Positions 62,538 to 64,000 of a DNA stretch of 64,000 nucleotides are shown one piece after another. Location of the stretch: contig CATVXH010000010.1 in NCBI GenBank assembly GCA_958347955.1, positions 10,766-74,765 on the forward strand. Direction: 5' to 3'. The notes under the pieces were generated by a model. It was not told the DNA's origin and did no database searches. It worked only from the letters and a program-made list of their open reading frames with translations. The translations under genes and the position numbers were made by a program. The DNA comes from an uncultured Sutterella sp. (GTDB taxonomy: Bacteria; Pseudomonadota; Gammaproteobacteria; Burkholderiales; Burkholderiaceae_F). Each line of letters opens with the position of its first letter. Position 1 is the stretch's first letter.

Positions 62538-63485
62538 ATGCTTAGCGTGTTGTTGATTCTTCCGGACTTCTTAGTCATTTTGCTTGGCTTCTTGTTGATG
62601 CAATATTTCCGGGAAGGGGTGTTTAATGCGACCTTCTGGAAAGGCGCGGAAAAGATAGTTTTTTATGTGTTATTCCCTCCCCTGCTGTTTACTTCGGTAG
62701 CTACCTCCAATCTGACATTGGGCGAAGCCGGCTTGTACTTAGTCGTGGCGATCAGCGCGATGATGTGCGCTGTGGTTATGTCATACCTTATTCGTTTTAT
62801 TGTCAAAGCCGACCCGGTTAGCCACGCTTCTGCTTTTCACTGCGGTTTCCGCTTCAACACTTACGTCGGTTTCGCGCTTGTGTCGCGCCTTTTTGGCCAA
62901 GAGGGTCTGGCGCTGATGTCACTTTTAATCGCGTTTTGGGTGCCGATCAGTAATTCCATTGCGGTTGCCGCCCTGGCCAGCGCCGTTGCTCAAAAAGAGC
63001 AAACAAGCGAAAAAAGCAACGTGTTGCAAAAAACCGTTAAAGCTATTGTCACCAATCCTTTGATTATCGCGACGACTTTAGGGTTGATTGTCAATTTAGC
63101 CTCAATCCCGATGCCTTCAGTCGTCATGACCTTTTTCAAATCCTTAGGCAACGCTTCTCTGGCCATGGGGTTGTTGTGCATCGGAGCGGGTCTTCGGTTA
63201 AGCGGCATGAAAACTGAATGGAAACTTGTTGCCGCCAATACTTTTGAGCGTTTAGTCGCCACACCGTTTGTCGCGCTGCTGTTTTGCCTGATATTCGATC
63301 TTGCGCCGGCGGCCTCCGGCGCACTGATGATTTTTGCAATGCTACCCACTGCTCAATCGTGCTACGTGATGACAACCAGCATGAGAGGCAATGGCCCGCT
63401 TGTCGCGGGAATTACTACCGCGCATACTTTGGCGGCAATCTTAACCATTCCTTGTTGGATTGTTGTTATCCAAACATTGCTTTAA
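62538..63485 (+). CDS. AEC (auxin-efflux-carrier) family transporter
   Basis: This 315-residue membrane protein has ten helices in two inverted halves, with the G-F-R-F-N-T-Y motif and the second-half segment P-S-V-V-M-T-F-F-K-S-L-G typical of the AEC/BASS-related permeases. Bacterial members export or import organic acids such as malate and malonate, or amino acids. The A-A-A-G-G type site AAAGG lies before the ATG. The divergent LysR gene is likely its regulator. Substrate unknown. Confidence 0.9.
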   Translation: MLSVLLILPDFLVILLGFLLMQYFREGVFNATFWKGAEKIVFYVLFPPLLFTSVATSNLTLGEAGLYLVVAISAMMCAVVMSYLIRFIVKADPVSHASAFHCGFRFNTYVGFALVSRLFGQEGLALMSLLIAFWVPISNSIAVAALASAVAQKEQTSEKSNVLQKTVKAIVTNPLIIATTLGLIVNLASIPMPSVVMTFFKSLGNASLAMGLLCIGAGLRLSGMKTEWKLVAANTFERLVATPFVALLFCLIFDLAPAASGALMIFAMLPTAQSCYVMTTSMRGNGPLVAGITTAHTLAAILTIPCWIVVIQTLL

Positions 63486-63510
63486 TTATTGTCGTCTAAG
63501 AAAAAGTGCC

Positions 63511-63539
63511 TTGCTTTTTTAACGTTAACGTGGCAGAAT
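63511..63539 (+). promoter_or_regulatory. Candidate promoter of tRNA-Ala
   Basis: TTGCTT (63511-63516) and CAGAAT (63534-63539) are exactly 17 bp apart, and the tRNA starts about 14 nt downstream of the -10 box. The spacer holds the palindrome TTAACGTTAA. Confidence 0.55.
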
Positions 63540-63553
63540 TTTCAACCTCATGT

Positions 63554-63629
63554 GGGGATGTAGCTCAGTTGGCAGAGCGCTGCGTTCGCAATGCAGAGGT
63601 CGGGAGTTCGACCCTCCTCATCTCCACCA
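63554..63629 (+). tRNA. tRNA-Ala (anticodon CGC)
   Basis: This 76-nt tRNA has a 7-bp acceptor stem GGGGATG/CATCTCC with the G3-U70 pair that marks alanine tRNAs, a D arm with AGCTCAGTTGGCAGAGC, anticodon CGC at 63587-63589 in loop TTCGCAA, T-loop GTTCGAC, and an encoded CCA end. It decodes GCG. It is a separate single-gene unit at the right edge of the window. Confidence 0.97.
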
Positions 63630-63631
63630 AT

Positions 63632-63769
63632 CCACGCATGACAGTTAGTGTCAGTTGATGACAGAAGTTCGATAAACCGTCTAATTTTTCAGTAAGTTAG
63701 GCGGTTTTTTCATTTTGTTACAAAGTCAATTTATGACAATTGATAACAGATGCGGACAGTTAATGACAA
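63632..63769 (+). repeat. Two clusters of 10-bp-phased repeats after tRNA-Ala
   Basis: A 13-bp motif close to CAGTTRATGACAG recurs at 10-bp intervals: copies begin at 63632 (partial), 63642 and 63652, then at 63727, 63737, 63747 (partial) and 63757. Spacing of one helical turn beside a tRNA 3' end is typical of integrase arm sites at the end of an integrated element (family knowledge); no integrase gene is in the window. Confidence 0.6.
63674..63710 (+). terminator. Terminator-like hairpin after tRNA-Ala
   Basis: A stem AAACCGTCTAA/TTAGGCGGTTT (63674-63684 with 63697-63707, with one G-T pair) is followed by T residues. It lies between the two repeat clusters and probably ends the tRNA transcript. 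Confidence 0.7.
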
Positions 63770-63911
63770 GCAGTTTTATTTCAAAACGATAGGGTCCCTT
63801 TACCTTTTTTATTCTTGGATGATCGATTTCCAATAAGCTTAAAGATCAAAAAAGCAGTTTAGCTAGCAGCTTGTTAACAATTACCGTTACGAAAAACCTA
63901 ATCAATATTGC
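63770..63911. other. A/T-rich stretch without recognised feature
   Basis: This short gap after the repeats is rich in A/T. I saw no gene or RNA in it. A low-GC stretch beside a tRNA often marks foreign DNA, but that is inference here. Confidence 0.4.
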
Positions 63912-64000
63912 TCAGATATAAGCAAAATACCTGACCAACAGCTGGTTCTCTTCCTTCATCATCGGGATGAGTTTCACTTCGAATCTCTCCGAAGCCAGCG
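63912..64000 (-). CDS. C-terminal end of a protein running in from the right (uncertain)
   Basis: On the minus strand one frame reads 28 sense codons from the window edge to TGA at 63912-63914, ending L-L-V-R-Y-F-A-Y-I, with GC-rich third positions over most of its length like local coding DNA. I do not recognise it. An alternative is a plus-strand start ATG near 63972 (M-S-F-T-S-N) running off the edge. Only one of the two is likely to be real. Confidence 0.3.
   Translation of the reverse strand, partial: LASERFEVKLIPMMKEENQLLVRYFAYI

Noticed and set aside
1..64000. CRISPR array, insertion sequence or rRNA operon
   Set aside because: No evenly spaced 24-40-bp repeats, no transposase gene with terminal inverted repeats, and no rRNA segments were seen.

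Overview
The window reads as chromosomal DNA of a Gram-negative betaproteobacterium. It carries lpxA, lpxB, lpxD, fabZ, bamA and skp for the outer membrane, and gene orders typical of Burkholderiales: rpsB-tsf-pyrH-frr-uppS-cdsA-dxr-rseP-bamA-skp-lpx-rnhB, smc-zipA-ligA and hflK-hflC-DUF2065...purA. Moderate GC content, frequent TTG leucine codons in the genes that should be most expressed, and an emphasis on peptide and amino-acid use together suggest a gut member of Sutterellaceae (Parasutterella/Sutterella-like). The family name is inference; no marker gene such as 16S rRNA is present.

Layout. 1-6.7 kb: a partial methyltransferase, a possible structured RNA, a lipoprotein, a membrane protein with a Sel1-repeat protein, then rlmB and rnr, with tRNA-Leu(CAG) next to the start of rnr. 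6.8-11.2 kb: a second lipoprotein, a divergent pair of EamA transporters, a small unknown protein and an aromatic/aspartate aminotransferase. 11.4-13.9 kb: an autotransporter whose 5' end carries C8 and A8 tracts and looks phase-variable. 14.3-20.2 kb: prmB with a YheS-type ABC-F protein, a stand-alone membrane domain, and a full LTA-synthase-like sulfatase. 20.3-36.9 kb: one long minus-strand block from rpsB down through translation, isoprenoid/phospholipid, envelope and lipid A genes to two unknown small genes. 37.2-46.7 kb: map, fabF, glnD, a PepSY-like protein, a nucleoside phosphorylase, ligA and zipA. 46.9-57.0 kb: smc, a TRIC-type channel, a phosphoribosyltransferase with purA, queF, and DUF2065/hflC/hflK. 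57.3-63.5 kb: a yjiH-yjiG-like membrane pair followed by an M20 peptidase, a Na/Pi cotransporter, and a divergent LysR/AEC-transporter pair. 63.5-64 kb: tRNA-Ala(CGC), followed by 10-bp-phased repeats that may be the edge of an integrated element.

How the genes work together. The 22-37 kb block builds the outer membrane: lipid A acylation and disaccharide synthesis (LpxD, FabZ, LpxA, LpxB), its isoprenoid and phospholipid precursors (Dxr, UppS, CdsA), and outer-membrane protein assembly and its stress response (BamA, Skp, RseP), beside core translation factors. The yjiHG-like/M20 cluster has the same extreme codon bias as rpsB and tsf, so it is probably among the most highly expressed metabolic loci here. 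The best candidates for something new are the homopolymer switch in the autotransporter, the headless LTA-synthase paralogue beside the complete enzyme, the yjiHG/M20 module, the structured region at 0.9-1.2 kb, and the phased repeats after tRNA-Ala. No CRISPR array, insertion sequence, rRNA or complete prophage was seen.
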